From positions 1 to 5,600 of the forward strand of contig CATPCO010000239.1 of the NCBI GenBank assembly GCA_955652925.1: DNA of 5,600 nt, read 5' to 3'. The notes under the pieces are model-generated. The model had not been told where the DNA came from and made no database searches. It saw only the letters and a list, made by a program, of their open reading frames with translations. The position numbers were made by a program, and so were the translations under genes. Shown in pieces: positions 1-5,600 of this stretch (positions are counted from its first letter, which is position 1; every line of letters starts with the position of its first letter). The stretch is from an uncultured Xanthobacteraceae bacterium. Lineage in GTDB: Bacteria; Pseudomonadota; Alphaproteobacteria; Rhizobiales; Xanthobacteraceae.

Positions 1-2774
1 GCGTCCCATGCGAGCTTGAGCGCATTCGCGCGGGCATCCGCAAGGGAAAGCCGGCGCTTGCTCTCCTCGCCGCGCGCATGGGCTGCTGCCAGGCGGACGT
101 ACTCCTCCCGGATGCGCTCGACATAACCGTGCCGAGCCTGCGTCGACATGAGGCTCCCGGCGACCGCAACCGCGCGGCTTGCATCATTGACGTGAATGGC
201 CTGGCCGCGCCGGTAATTGGGGTGGATCTTCACGGCAGTGTGCACACGACTCGTTGTGGCACCGCCGATCAGAAGCGGCATGTCAAAGCCGCGGCGCTCC
301 ATCTCGGATGCGACAAGGCACATCTCATCGAGCGAAGGCGTGATGAGGCCGGAGAGGCCGATGACATCCGCCTTCTCCTTCGCCGCCGTTTCCAGGATCT
401 TGTCGGCCGGGACCATCACGCCGAGATCGACGACCTCGTAGTTGTTGCATTGAAGCACGACGCCTACGATGTTCTTGCCGATATCGTGCACGTCGCCCTT
501 CACGGTGGCCATTACGATCTTGCCGTTGCTCTTCGTCTGGGCGAGCCCTTTTTCTGCTTTCTCCCGCTCCATGAACGGCATGAGATAGCCGACGGCCTGC
601 TTCATCACGCGTGCCGATTTCACCACCTGCGGCAGAAACATGCGGCCGGAGCCGAAGAGGTCGCCGACGACGTTCATGCCGTCCATCAGCGGGCCTTCGA
701 TCACGTGCAACGGGCGTTCGGCCTTCTGGCGCGCCTCCTCCACGTCCGCCTCGATGAAATTGGTGAGGCCGTGGACCAGTGCGTGCGAGAGCCGCTGCTC
801 GACCGGCCACTCGCGCCAGGCGAGATCAGCCTCCTTCTTCTCCTTGCCGTGTCCGCGATAGCGCTCTGCGAGAGCAAGCAGGCGCTCGGCTGCGTCCGCG
901 CGCCGATTGAGCGCCACGTCCTCGCAGGCCTCCCGCAACTCGGGCGCGAGATCGTCGTAAACGGCGATCTGCCCGGCATTGACGATGCCCATGTCCATGC
1001 CGGCCTTGATCGCATGATAAAGAAACACGGAATGCATCGCCTCGCGCACCAGCTCGTTGCCGCGGAACGAAAACGAGAAGTTCGACACCCCGCCGGACAC
1101 GTGAGCGTGCGGCAGCTCCTTGCGGATAGCGCGCGCCGCCTCGATGAAGGCGACGCCGTAGTCGTTGTGCTCCTCCATCCCCGTTGCCACCGCAAAGATG
1201 TTGGGATCGAAGATGATGTCCTCGGGAGGAAAGCCCACGACATTGACCAGGATGTCGTAGGCGCGCCGCGCAATAACGCATTTGCGCGCGGCGGTATCGG
1301 CCTGGCCCTGCTCGTCGAAGGCCATGACCACGACGGCAGCGCCGTAGCGCCGCACGGTCTTGGCGTGCTCGATGAATGCCGCCTCGCCTTCCTTGAGCGA
1401 GATGGAATTGACCACCGGCTTGCCCTGCAGGCATTTGAGGCCTGCTTCGATGACCGAGAATTTCGACGAGTCGACCATCACCGGGACACGCGCGATGTCG
1501 GGCTCGGCGGCGACCAGATTGAGGAATATGGTCATGGCCTTCTCGGAGTCGAGCAAGCCTTCATCCATGTTGACGTCAATGATCTGGGCGCCATTCTCGA
1601 CCTGGTCGCGCGCGACTGCGAGCGCAGCCGGATAGTCGCCCGCCGTGATCAGCTTGCGGAACCTGGCCGAGCCGGTGACGTTCGTACGCTCGCCCACATT
1701 GACGAATGGGATCTCCGGGGTGAGCGCGAATGCTTCGAGACCCGAGAGCCGCAATAGCCGCGGCTGTTCCGGGACTTTGCGCGGGGCTTTGCCTTCGACC
1801 GCCCGCGCAATGGCGGCGATATGGGCGGGCGTTGTGCCGCAGCAGCCGCCGACCACGTTGACGAGGCCGGCCTGCGCGAATTCGCCAAGCAGCGCGGCCA
1901 TGAATTGCGGCCCCTCGTCATAGCCGCCGAACTCATTGGGCAGCCCGGCATTGGGATAGGCGCATACCAACGTATCGGCGATGCGAGAAATCTCAACGAT
2001 GTGCGCGCGCATCTCTGCTGCTCCGAGCGCGCAATTGAGCCCAATCGAAAATGGCGCCGCATGCCGCACCGAATTGCAGAACGCGGCCGGCGTTTGCCCG
2101 GAAAGCAGGCGCCCGGAGCGATCGGTGATGGTGCCGGAAATCATGATCGGCACCGACACGCCGCGACGTTCAACCACATCGGCGATCGCAGCGATCGCGG
2201 CCTTGGCGTTGAGCGTATCGAAGATGGTTTCGATCAACAGGAGGTCGGCGCCGCCTTCGATCAAGCCGTCGGCCTGCTCGGCGTAGGCGTCGCACAGCTC
2301 GTCAAAGGTGATGGCGCGAAAACCGGGATTGGAAACGTCGGGAGAAATCGAGGCGGTGCGGTTGGTCGGGCCGATCGCGCCGGCAACGAAGCGGGGCCGG
2401 TCATCCTCGGTTTGCGCCTCATCGGCTGCCGCCCGCGCAAGCTTTGCGCCCTCGCGATTGAGCTCGTAAGCAATCCCCGACATGCCGTAATCGGCTTGTG
2501 CAATGCGCGTCGATGAGAACGTGTTGGTGCAGACGATATCGGCGCCGGCGCGGAAATAGGCGAGATGAATCTCGCGGATCTTCTGCGCTTGGCTGAGAAT
2601 CAGGAGATCGTTATTCCCGCGTACCTCGCGATTCCAGGCATCGAAGCGCGCGCCGCGATAGCCTTGTTCGTCGAGCCCGAGCGCCTGGATCATGGTTCCC
2701 ATGGCGCCGTCGAGCACAAGGATGCGCTCGCTCGCGAGCCGCCGCAGATTCTGCTCTTTTGCAGACTGCTCCAT
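1..2774 (-). CDS. metH: Cobalamin-dependent methionine synthase, C-terminus beyond the window
   Basis: Transfers a methyl group from 5-methyltetrahydrofolate through cob(I)alamin to homocysteine, giving methionine and THF in the cytoplasm. I read the frame by eye as open from the ATG at 2774 to the left edge, 924 codons. The homocysteine module begins with DGAMGTMIQ (residues 22-30). Its zinc ligands are Cys248 (GLNCALGA) and Cys311/Cys312 (GGCCGTTP), close to E. coli 247/310/311. The pterin module starts at about 358 with [15 protein letters not shown]. The B12 cap (about 655-745) contains [18 protein letters not shown]. The cobalamin domain (about 750-885) has [10 protein letters not shown] with the cobalt-ligand His763, then [13 protein letters not shown] and GGATTS. 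Only the first residues of the AdoMet reactivation domain are visible; the family is usually about 1,230-1,290 residues, so roughly 300-370 are missing off the edge. The gene overlaps metF by one base and has a strong ribosome binding site inside the metF end. No frameshift or lost key residue is seen. Confidence 0.98.
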   Translation of the reverse strand, partial: MEQSAKEQNLRRLASERILVLDGAMGTMIQALGLDEQGYRGARFDAWNREVRGNNDLLILSQAQKIREIHLAYFRAGADIVCTNTFSSTRIAQADYGMSGIAYELNREGAKLARAAADEAQTEDDRPRFVAGAIGPTNRTASISPDVSNPGFRAITFDELCDAYAEQADGLIEGGADLLLIETIFDTLNAKAAIAAIADVVERRGVSVPIMISGTITDRSGRLLSGQTPAAFCNSVRHAAPFSIGLNCALGAAEMRAHIVEISRIADTLVCAYPNAGLPNEFGGYDEGPQFMAALLGEFAQAGLVNVVGGCCGTTPAHIAAIARAVEGKAPRKVPEQPRLLRLSGLEAFALTPEIPFVNVGERTNVTGSARFRKLITAGDYPAALAVARDQVENGAQIIDVNMDEGLLDSEKAMTIFLNLVAAEPDIARVPVMVDSSKFSVIEAGLKCLQGKPVVNSISLKEGEAAFIEHAKTVRRYGAAVVVMAFDEQGQADTAARKCVIARRAYDILVNVVGFPPEDIIFDPNIFAVATGMEEHNDYGVAFIEAARAIRKELPHAHVSGGVSNFSFSFRGNELVREAMHSVFLYHAIKAGMDMGIVNAGQIAVYDDLAPELREACEDVALNRRADAAERLLALAERYRGHGKEKKEADLAWREWPVEQRLSHALVHGLTNFIEADVEEARQKAERPLHVIEGPLMDGMNVVGDLFGSGRMFLPQVVKSARVMKQAVGYLMPFMEREKAEKGLAQTKSNGKIVMATVKGDVHDIGKNIVGVVLQCNNYEVVDLGVMVPADKILETAAKEKADVIGLSGLITPSLDEMCLVASEMERRGFDMPLLIGGATTSRVHTAVKIHPNYRRGQAIHVNDASRAVAVAGSLMSTQARHGYVERIREEYVRLAAAHARGEESKRRLSLADARANALKLAWD

Positions 2775-3685
2775 CACGCGGCCTCCTTTATGGCCGGGCG
2801 CAGGCCGAGCAAATGGCATATCGCATAAACAAGATCGGCGCGGTTCATGGTGTAGAAGTGGAAATCGCTCACGCCGCGATCGACCAGATCGAGCACCTGC
2901 TCGGCGGCCACAGCAGCTGCAATCAGCTTGCGGGTGGCGGCATCCCCGTCGAGACCGTCAAAACGCTTTGCCAGCCAATCGGGAACCGACGCCCCGCAGC
3001 GCGCCGCAAAATTCTTCATCTGGTTGAAATTCTGCACTGGCAGGATCCCGGGCACGATCGGCACGTTGATGCCACGGGCATGCACGCGATCGAGATACGC
3101 GAAATACAAATCATTCTCGAAGAAGAATTGCGTGATCGCGCGCGTGGCCCCGGCATCGACCTTGGCGGCGAGCATGTCGAGATCCGCCTGCACGGTGGGG
3201 CTGTCCGGGTGTTTTTCGGGATAGGCCGAGACCGATACTTCGATGTCGGCAAGTTGTTTGATCCCTGCGACGAGATGGGCGGCATTGCGGTAGCCACCGG
3301 GATGCGGCGCGTACTTATCGCCAATGCCCCCAATCGGATCTCCGCGTAGCGCCACGATGTGGCGCACTCCCGCGGCGCAATAATCACGAATGACGGTGTC
3401 TATTTCGTCGCAGCTCGCGGCCACGCAGGTCAGGTGGGCGGCCGGAACAAGCGACGTCTCCGCAAGGAGACGCTTCACCGTGCTGTGCGTGCGTTCCCGC
3501 GTCGAGCCGCCGGCGCCGTAGGTCACGGACACGAAGTTCGGCCGCAGCGGGGCAAGGCGCGTGATGGAATCCCACAGCGTCTGCTCCATTTCCTGCGTCT
3601 TCGGCGGGAAGAATTCGAACGAGACGCGGATGGGAGGCTGACCGCCGGCGTGGACAAACCGGCTCGCACGCTGCTCGCCTTGCAT
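2774..3685 (-). CDS. metF: 5,10-methylenetetrahydrofolate reductase
   Basis: Flavin (FAD)-dependent cytoplasmic enzyme that reduces 5,10-methylene-THF to 5-methyl-THF, the methyl donor for the MetH encoded next. The chosen start gives 303 residues, matching the family (E. coli 296). The TIM-barrel begins with [10 protein letters not shown], whose Glu24 corresponds to the catalytic Glu28 of E. coli. It continues with [19 protein letters not shown] (about 50-68), HLTCVAAS (84-91), HIVALRGDP with Asp116 (the flavin-site Asp120 equivalent), ITQFFFEND, and VPIVPGILP. The frame stays open upstream to an ATG at 3829, but that would give 48 extra residues lying within sahR and unlike the family. The ATG at 3685 has an AAGGAGG site 7 bases before it and shares one base with the sahR stop, so it is preferred. 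It is the middle gene of a sahR-metF-metH operon. Confidence 0.97.
   Translation of the reverse strand: MQGEQRASRFVHAGGQPPIRVSFEFFPPKTQEMEQTLWDSITRLAPLRPNFVSVTYGAGGSTRERTHSTVKRLLAETSLVPAAHLTCVAASCDEIDTVIRDYCAAGVRHIVALRGDPIGGIGDKYAPHPGGYRNAAHLVAGIKQLADIEVSVSAYPEKHPDSPTVQADLDMLAAKVDAGATRAITQFFFENDLYFAYLDRVHARGINVPIVPGILPVQNFNQMKNFAARCGASVPDWLAKRFDGLDGDAATRKLIAAAVAAEQVLDLVDRGVSDFHFYTMNRADLVYAICHLLGLRPAIKEAA
2782..2788 (-). promoter_or_regulatory. Ribosome binding site of metH
   Basis: AAGGAGG on the minus strand lies 7 bases before the metH ATG and inside the last codons of metF. It fixes the metH start at 2774, where the metF stop and metH start share one base (TGATG). This suggests translational coupling, with the strong site also allowing independent initiation. 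Confidence 0.85.
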
Positions 3686-4686
3686 CACGCCACCTCCTTG
3701 GCAGCCGAGGGCTGCGCGAGCAAGCGGCGTCGATCGCGTCCGAGCCAGAGCGAAACGGAGATCCTGTCTTGTGCGGGGGGAGCGAGGCTGCGGTGAAGCG
3801 CGAGCTCGAGTCCGGCCGATTTCATCCAATGGGCGATGGTCTCAGGAGCGAATCCCAGCCGGCGATGAGCATGCTCGTCGCGCAGAAACTCGAGCGCGTG
3901 GGGGGCAAAATCAACGACCAGCAGGCGTCCGGCTGGGCGCAGTACGCGGGCGGCTTCCACAATGGCGCGCGCGCCGTCGTCGAGAAAATGCAGCACCTGA
4001 TGAATGATGACCACATCGAAAGAATCGTTCGACAGCGCGAGATCGTAGATGTCGCCGTGCCGCACGCTGCAATGGCGCAACCCCGCACGGTCAAGCCGCG
4101 CTCGGGCGAAGGCGAGCATATCGAGCGACAGATCAAGGCCAAGGCCGCGCTCGATTTGAGGACCCAGGAGTTCGAGCATGCGTCCGGTACCAGTGCCGAG
4201 GTCGAGCAGAGTGCGCATGCTCTCTCCAGCGAGCGCCGCGACGATTGCCTCCTCGACCGCCTCCTCGGCCACGTGAAGATTGCGAATGCGGTCCCATTCG
4301 GCGGCGTGGCGGCGGAAATAGCTCTGCGCCGCCGCGGCGCGCTGCGTCCGGACCAGCGCCAGCCGCTCGCGATCGCGCACAAGCGTCGCATCCGCGGGAT
4401 CGAGCCGTGCAATGAGATCGCGCGCAAACTCGGCCCTGCCGCCCAGCTCGCCAAGCCGGAAGAAGGCCCATGATCCCTCGCGAAAGCGCTCGATCAATCC
4501 CGCCTGGGTCATGAGACGAAGATGCCGGGAGATGCGAGGCTGGGACTGGCGGAGAATGGCCGTGAGGTCCGAGACCGTAAGCTCGGCTTCGCCGAGCAGA
4601 GCGAGGATGCGCAGCCGCGTTGCCTCACCCGCGGCTTTGAGCGCAGAATTGAGCCCCTCAAACGGGAGTTGGGTCGAAGGTGACAT
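3685..4686 (-). CDS. sahR: ArsR-family repressor fused to a SAM/SAH-binding methyltransferase domain (SahR-type)
   Basis: Predicted transcriptional repressor of SAM-cycle genes, 333 residues. Residues about 12-80 are an ArsR winged helix, with recognition region RQSQPRISRHLRLMTQAGLI (46-65) and wing REGSWAFFRL. The ArsR metal-binding motif ELCVCDL reads ELTVSDL here (Thr37, Ser39), so metal sensing is unlikely. Residues about 120-300 form a class I methyltransferase fold: motif I DLGTGTGRM (162-170), the ribose-binding acidic residue Asp185 in GLDLS, then DVVIIHQVLHFLDDG and VLRPAGRLLVVDF. In the SahR family known from Proteobacteria, this domain binds S-adenosylhomocysteine and binding releases the protein from DNA, inducing metF, metH/metE, ahcY and metK. 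The position as first gene upstream of metF and metH, and a palindrome just before its start, support that role and autoregulation. The SD before the ATG is weak (GAGAAG, 3 bases away). An enzymatic methyltransferase role is a less likely alternative. Confidence 0.88.
   Translation of the reverse strand: MSPSTQLPFEGLNSALKAAGEATRLRILALLGEAELTVSDLTAILRQSQPRISRHLRLMTQAGLIERFREGSWAFFRLGELGGRAEFARDLIARLDPADATLVRDRERLALVRTQRAAAAQSYFRRHAAEWDRIRNLHVAEEAVEEAIVAALAGESMRTLLDLGTGTGRMLELLGPQIERGLGLDLSLDMLAFARARLDRAGLRHCSVRHGDIYDLALSNDSFDVVIIHQVLHFLDDGARAIVEAARVLRPAGRLLVVDFAPHALEFLRDEHAHRRLGFAPETIAHWMKSAGLELALHRSLAPPAQDRISVSLWLGRDRRRLLAQPSAAKEVA
3693..3699 (-). promoter_or_regulatory. Ribosome binding site of metF
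   Basis: AAGGAGG on the minus strand, 7 bases before the ATG at 3685 and within the last codons of sahR. It decides between this start and the upstream in-frame ATG at 3829. The site, spacing and TGATG overlap repeat the metF/metH junction almost base for base. Confidence 0.85.
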
Positions 4687-4705
4687 TTGCTTCTCTCGGC
4701 GGCAT

Positions 4706-4721
4706 ATAAAGATATCCTTAT
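4706..4721. promoter_or_regulatory. Probable SahR operator palindrome
   Basis: ATAAAGATATCCTTAT is a 16-bp palindrome centred on GATATC with one mismatched pair (4710/4717). It lies 20 bases before sahR and 30 bases before the trmO ATG. It is A+T-rich against G+C-rich surroundings. The form resembles the ATAAAGATATCTTTAT-type sites I recall for SahR in alphaproteobacteria; that comparison is from memory. A second, offset inverted repeat (GGCATA at 4701-4706, TATGCC at 4719-4724) encloses it. The TATAAA at 4705-4710 could act as a plus-strand -10 box, so protein bound here may block divergent promoters. I cannot place -35 boxes with confidence. Confidence 0.75.
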
Positions 4722-4750
4722 GCCGTTAAGTGGCGGAATCAAGACTTCTG

Positions 4751-5257
4751 ATGACTGACAGCCCACCCGACCTCCGTGAGGGGGAGACGGCGGTCGGCTT
4801 GCCCGCAAGCTTCGATGCGCATCTTTATTTCATTGGCCGCATTCGCACGCCTTGGAACGATCGCGAGCAATGTCCGAAAAATGCGCGCGAGTCCGACGCC
4901 GTATGCACCATCGAAGTCGCTCCCCGGTGGGCGCCTGCGCTCAAGGGCGTCGAGAGCTGCACACATATAATAGTGCTGTATTGGATGGGCCGGGCGCGGC
5001 GCGATCTCGCGGTCCAGGTGCCGCGCCACTATGGAGTCGGACGCGGCACCTTTGCGCTGCGCTCCCCCGCACGCCCAAACCCGATCGCCATGAGCGTTGC
5101 GCGCCTGATGGGCGTGGAGGGGAACCGGCTCTCGGTGATTGGCCTCGATTGCCTCGACAAAACGCCGCTCCTGGACATCAAGCCCTATTTCGCCTCGACG
5201 GACTCGGTCCCCGAGGCGATCGTGGGCTGGCATGCGGCACGCAATTCAAAGGCCTAA
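4751..5257 (+). CDS. trmO: TrmO/TsaA-family tRNA (t6A37) N6-methyltransferase, short form
   Basis: Predicted cytoplasmic SAM-dependent enzyme that N6-methylates the threonylcarbamoyladenosine at position 37 of tRNA-Thr, giving m6t6A (role known for E. coli TrmO, formerly YaeB). From the ATG at 4751 it is 168 residues. Family features are FIGRIRTPW (27-35), the charged stretch CPKNARESDAVCTIEV, LYWMGRARRD (76-85), the SAM-site hallmark RSPARPNPIAMSV (104-116), and the C-terminal LLDIKPYFA (140-148). E. coli TrmO has about 235 residues and an extra C-terminal domain that is absent here, as is common in shorter homologues. The usual DGTP before the DIKPY motif reads DKTP (136-139). An in-frame GTG at 4730 would add 7 residues and sit only 9 bases past the operator; neither start has a good Shine-Dalgarno, and the ATG is chosen by resemblance to relatives. 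It is divergent from sahR. Family assignment is firm; exact tRNA substrate is inferred. Confidence 0.9.
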   Translation: MTDSPPDLREGETAVGLPASFDAHLYFIGRIRTPWNDREQCPKNARESDAVCTIEVAPRWAPALKGVESCTHIIVLYWMGRARRDLAVQVPRHYGVGRGTFALRSPARPNPIAMSVARLMGVEGNRLSVIGLDCLDKTPLLDIKPYFASTDSVPEAIVGWHAARNSKA

Positions 5258-5263
5258 ACCACC

Positions 5264-5279
5264 GGCATGCGCGCATGCC
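5264..5279. repeat. Perfect 16-bp palindrome after trmO
   Basis: GGCATGCGCGCATGCC equals its own reverse complement and begins 6 bases after the trmO stop codon. In RNA it would fold to a 6-bp stem with a CGCG loop. No T-run follows (the next bases are TGCCCAGCG), so it is not a classical intrinsic terminator. It could still protect the 3' end of the trmO transcript or be a protein-binding site. Function unknown. Confidence 0.5.
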
Positions 5280-5344
5280 TGCCCAGCGCTTTGCGGCCGA
5301 GCACTCCCCTGCACCCGAAAATGCAAACAAAACCAAGCTGATCG

Positions 5345-5377
5345 CTGGGGACGTCGCAATCCGTGTTCCGCCCCCAG
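5345..5377. repeat. Weak inverted repeat in the trmO-downstream gap
   Basis: CTGGGG (5345-5350) pairs with CCCCAG (5372-5377) across a 21-base loop, followed by TTT at 5378-5380. This could be a weak terminator for trmO or chance in G+C-rich DNA. The rest of the 5258-5429 gap shows no gene, RNA gene or clear promoter that I can recognise. Confidence 0.25.
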
Positions 5378-5416
5378 TTTGAACCTCGAGCACTCCTCGC
5401 CCGACGAACAAATGGG

Positions 5417-5423
5417 AAAGGGG
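5417..5423 (+). promoter_or_regulatory. Ribosome binding site of the exported-protein gene
   Basis: AAAGGGG lies 6 bases before the ATG at 5430. It favours this start over an in-frame ATG at 5412, which would add only six residues (MGKGWV) and would itself contain the Shine-Dalgarno site. Confidence 0.6.
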
Positions 5424-5429
5424 TGGGTC

Positions 5430-5600
5430 ATGAACACATCACACCGTTTAGGGATTGCCTTCGGCGCGTTGGCCGGCGCGCTGGCGCTGTCGAGCGCAGC
5501 TTCTGCCGATCCATTTGCCTGGTCCAATCAGCCTGATCTCTATCAATCGGGGCAGCCGGTGCAGGCGCCCGCCTTTGTCAACCCGAGCGACGACGAAAGC
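5430..5600 (+). CDS. Exported protein of unknown function, N-terminal part only
   Basis: The first 57 codons are visible and the frame is open to the right edge. The N-terminus MNTSHRLGIAFGALAG has a short polar start with His5/Arg6, then a hydrophobic stretch (residues 7-20) and a small-residue region ending in ASA before Asp27. This is a classical Sec signal peptide with signal peptidase I cleavage likely after Ala26. There is no lipobox cysteine, so a lipoprotein is unlikely. The mature start is polar and rich in Pro, Gln, Ser and Asp, as in linkers of periplasmic or cell-envelope proteins. No domain motif is visible and I do not recognise the family. It is co-oriented with trmO but separated by 172 bases containing two inverted repeats, so it probably has its own promoter. 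Confidence 0.8.
   Translation, partial: MNTSHRLGIAFGALAGALALSSAASADPFAWSNQPDLYQSGQPVQAPAFVNPSDDES

Noticed and set aside
78..1757. A 559-codon plus-strand open frame antisense to metH
   Set aside because: It lies wholly opposite a fully conserved metH frame. Its translation is Arg/His/Asp/Leu-rich with no recognisable motif. Long antisense frames are expected opposite G+C-rich genes with strong third-position bias.
1821..2516. A 231-codon plus-strand open frame opposite the homocysteine-binding part of metH
   Set aside because: It is antisense to the DGAMGT and GGCCGTTP coding regions, has no family features, and is explained by codon bias.
3686..3829. N-terminal extension of metF by 48 residues from an ATG at 3829
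   Set aside because: It lies within sahR, is low-complexity Arg/Ala-rich, is unlike MetF N-termini, and the ATG at 3685 has a strong Shine-Dalgarno site.
3769..4473. A 234-codon plus-strand open frame opposite sahR
   Set aside because: The minus-strand frame holds clear ArsR and methyltransferase motifs, while this one has none.
4687..4750. A SAM or SAH riboswitch in the leader of the met operon
   Set aside because: The leader before sahR is too short for the known classes. The only structured element is a DNA palindrome better explained as a repressor operator.
5258..5429. A small gene or structured RNA in the gap after trmO
   Set aside because: No frame with a good start, ribosome site and protein-like composition was seen, and the inverted repeats are too simple to suggest a known RNA family.

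Overview
The window is G+C-rich and reads as ordinary chromosomal DNA of an alphaproteobacterium. Protein character and gene order (an ArsR/methyltransferase fusion, then metF, then metH) suggest Hyphomicrobiales, in the Bradyrhizobium/Xanthobacteraceae direction. The lineage is inferred from remembered family features; no search was run.

Minus strand, positions 4686 down to 1: a tightly packed methionine-cycle operon. In transcription order it holds sahR (winged-helix repressor fused to a SAM/SAH-binding methyltransferase fold), metF (5,10-methylenetetrahydrofolate reductase) and metH (B12-dependent methionine synthase, whose C-terminus runs off the left edge). Both gene junctions are one-base TGATG overlaps, each preceded by a strong AAGGAGG site with the same spacing. 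MetF makes 5-methyl-THF, MetH uses it to remethylate homocysteine, and SahR is expected to match expression to the S-adenosylhomocysteine pool.

Positions 4687-4750: a short divergent intergenic region with a near-perfect 16-bp palindrome, ATAAAGATATCCTTAT, which is the likely SahR operator. It is placed to control the met operon and possibly also the divergent gene.

Plus strand, 4751-5257: a TrmO/TsaA-family tRNA methyltransferase (SAM-dependent N6-methylation of t6A37), a short single-domain form. It is a SAM consumer and SAH producer beside the SAM-cycle operon.

Positions 5258-5429: a noncoding gap of about 170 bases with a perfect 16-bp palindrome just after the trmO stop and a weaker inverted repeat. 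From 5430 to the right edge is the start of an exported protein with a clear signal peptide and no recognisable family in the visible part.

I see no mobile elements, CRISPR arrays, RNA genes or obvious new system. The most interesting part is the SAH-sensing regulatory layout. Very long open frames antisense to metH are explained by codon bias and are rejected as genes.
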